DNA of 6,366 bases, from contig DASZVJ010000271.1 of NCBI GenBank assembly GCA_035547155.1, positions 1 through 6,366 on the forward strand, written 5' to 3'. This document shows positions 5,828 through 6,366 of this stretch, piece after piece; position 1 is the first letter of the stretch, and each line of letters opens with the position of its first letter. A program made the position numbers and the translations under genes. The notes under the pieces were generated by a model that did not search any database, was not told where the DNA came from, and was given only the letters and a program-made list of their open reading frames with translations. This DNA comes from CAZNMF01 sp035547155 (GTDB lineage Bacteria > Acidobacteriota > Vicinamibacteria > Vicinamibacterales > SCN-69-37).

Positions 5828-6285
5828 CGGAGATCTTCTCAATCGCACCGCCGGTAGGCCGCGCGATGTGGCTCGTGCTCGTGATTCCGGGGCTCATCGT
5901 CGCGTTCGTCGCCGGACTGCTGACGATGACGGTGGTCAGCTCACGCACGGCACGTTTCGAGATTTCTCAGGAAGGGCTGCGGCTGCGAGGCGACCTGTAC
6001 GGCCGTCTGATTCCGGCGGATCAGTTGCGCGGAGGCGCGGCACGGCGGGTCGATTTCACAGCCGATCCGGACTTGCGGCCACAGCGCCGCACGATGGGCA
6101 CGGGGCTACCGGGCTATCGTGCCGGCTGGTTCCGGCTTCGGAACGGCGAGAAAGCCCTGCTCTATCTAACGGACGCGAATCGCGCCGTCTACATTCCCAC
6201 GAACGCGGGCTACAGCGTCGTGCTGAGTCCAGTGGATCCGGAGGCATTTCTCGCGGCCTTGGCGAGCGTCAGCAAGCGGCCGTGA
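5824..6285 (+). CDS. Membrane-anchored bacterial PH-domain protein
   Basis: 153 aa, GTG start at 5824 with GGAGG (5814-5818) 5 nt upstream. One hydrophobic segment (about 14-38, AMWLVLVIPGLIVAFVAGLL within it) anchors the protein. The rest resembles a bacterial pleckstrin-homology domain of the bPH_5 type (PF10882): FEISQEGLRLRGDLYGRLIP (45-64), GLPGYRAGWFRLRNGEKALL (94-113), VYIPT (122-126) and the ending LSPVDPEAFLAAL (134-146). In this family the segment before SP-x-DP-x-x-F closes the beta barrel. The length fits a complete one-domain protein. The function of these domains is largely unknown; they are thought to be binding modules at the membrane. The start overlaps the stop of the preceding helical protein by 4 bases, and another small gene begins 34 nt later, so it is the middle gene of an operon. 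Confidence 0.75.
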   Translation: MTEIFSIAPPVGRAMWLVLVIPGLIVAFVAGLLTMTVVSSRTARFEISQEGLRLRGDLYGRLIPADQLRGGAARRVDFTADPDLRPQRRTMGTGLPGYRAGWFRLRNGEKALLYLTDANRAVYIPTNAGYSVVLSPVDPEAFLAALASVSKRP

Positions 6286-6319
6286 GCGCATGAAGTCGAC
6301 AAGTCAGGAGCACACAGTG

Positions 6320-6366
6320 ATGGGACTCGGCAAAGAATACGTCGTCGGATGGGGCACGCTGGCGCT
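6320..6366 (+). CDS. Start of a further small gene, running off the right edge
   Basis: An open frame reads MGLGKEYVVGWGTLA and is cut by the window end. ATG at 6320 is 9 nt after a good Shine-Dalgarno AGGAG (6306-6310); an in-frame GTG at 6317 (6-nt spacing) is equally possible. An in-frame ATG at 6290, 4 nt after the PH gene stop, would add ten residues but leaves the AGGAG inside the gene, so it is less likely. The turn to hydrophobic residues (VVGWGTLA) hints at a membrane segment beginning here. Too little is visible to name a family. Close spacing to the PH-domain gene makes it the third gene of the same operon. Confidence 0.6.
   Translation, partial: MGLGKEYVVGWGTLA

Noticed and set aside
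5174..5848. A 224-codon minus-strand frame opposite the helical protein.
   Set aside because: Shadow frame: the plus-strand frame has a GGAG site, a coupled downstream gene and a helical pattern, whereas this one has none of these.

Overview
The window is GC-rich (by eye roughly two-thirds G+C), densely coding bacterial DNA. Codon choice, GTG starts and gene content (a CarD-family regulator, a PA-domain M28 peptidase with a signal peptide, an acidobacterial-looking GT-C membrane protein, and two small hypothetical proteins of types I associate with that group) suggest an Acidobacteriota-like soil bacterium, perhaps Vicinamibacteria. That placement is inference from protein style; there is no rRNA or other marker here.

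Layout. At the left edge, on the minus strand, lie the first 21 codons of a CarD/CdnL-type RNA polymerase-binding regulator (1-64), with a good sigma70-like promoter at 129-157. Between it and the next gene sits a pair of perfect 26-bp arms in inverted orientation (261-346), each arm itself a hairpin: a REP/BIME-like or MITE-like element. A run of three minus-strand genes follows, transcribed right to left: a multi-pass GT-C-like membrane glycosyltransferase (4573-2687), an APS kinase CysC (2636-2115) and a secreted zinc aminopeptidase of family M28 (2080-383). Gaps are 50 and 34 nt, so they may be co-transcribed, although both the glycosyltransferase and cysC also have a -10-like hexamer placed for leaderless transcription.

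The stretch 4574-5179 (about 600 bp) holds no convincing gene. It contains three imperfect 22-bp tandem repeats (4782-4847), a few short hairpins and one weak plus-strand promoter candidate. To its right a plus-strand operon begins: a helical protein of unknown function (5180-5827), a one-TM protein with a bacterial PH domain translationally coupled to it by a 4-base overlap (5824-6285), and the start of a third small gene running off the right edge (from about 6320).

How the genes may work together. CysC makes PAPS, the donor for sulfate assimilation and for sulfotransferases. Its position after a membrane glycosyltransferase, with no sulfate-reduction gene visible, leaves open a role in sulfating a surface glycan, but no sulfotransferase is seen here. 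The M28 enzyme would act outside the cytoplasmic membrane on peptides. I see no CRISPR, toxin-antitoxin, phage-defence or biosynthetic system. The less ordinary items are the two repeat structures and the pair of unfamiliar small plus-strand proteins.
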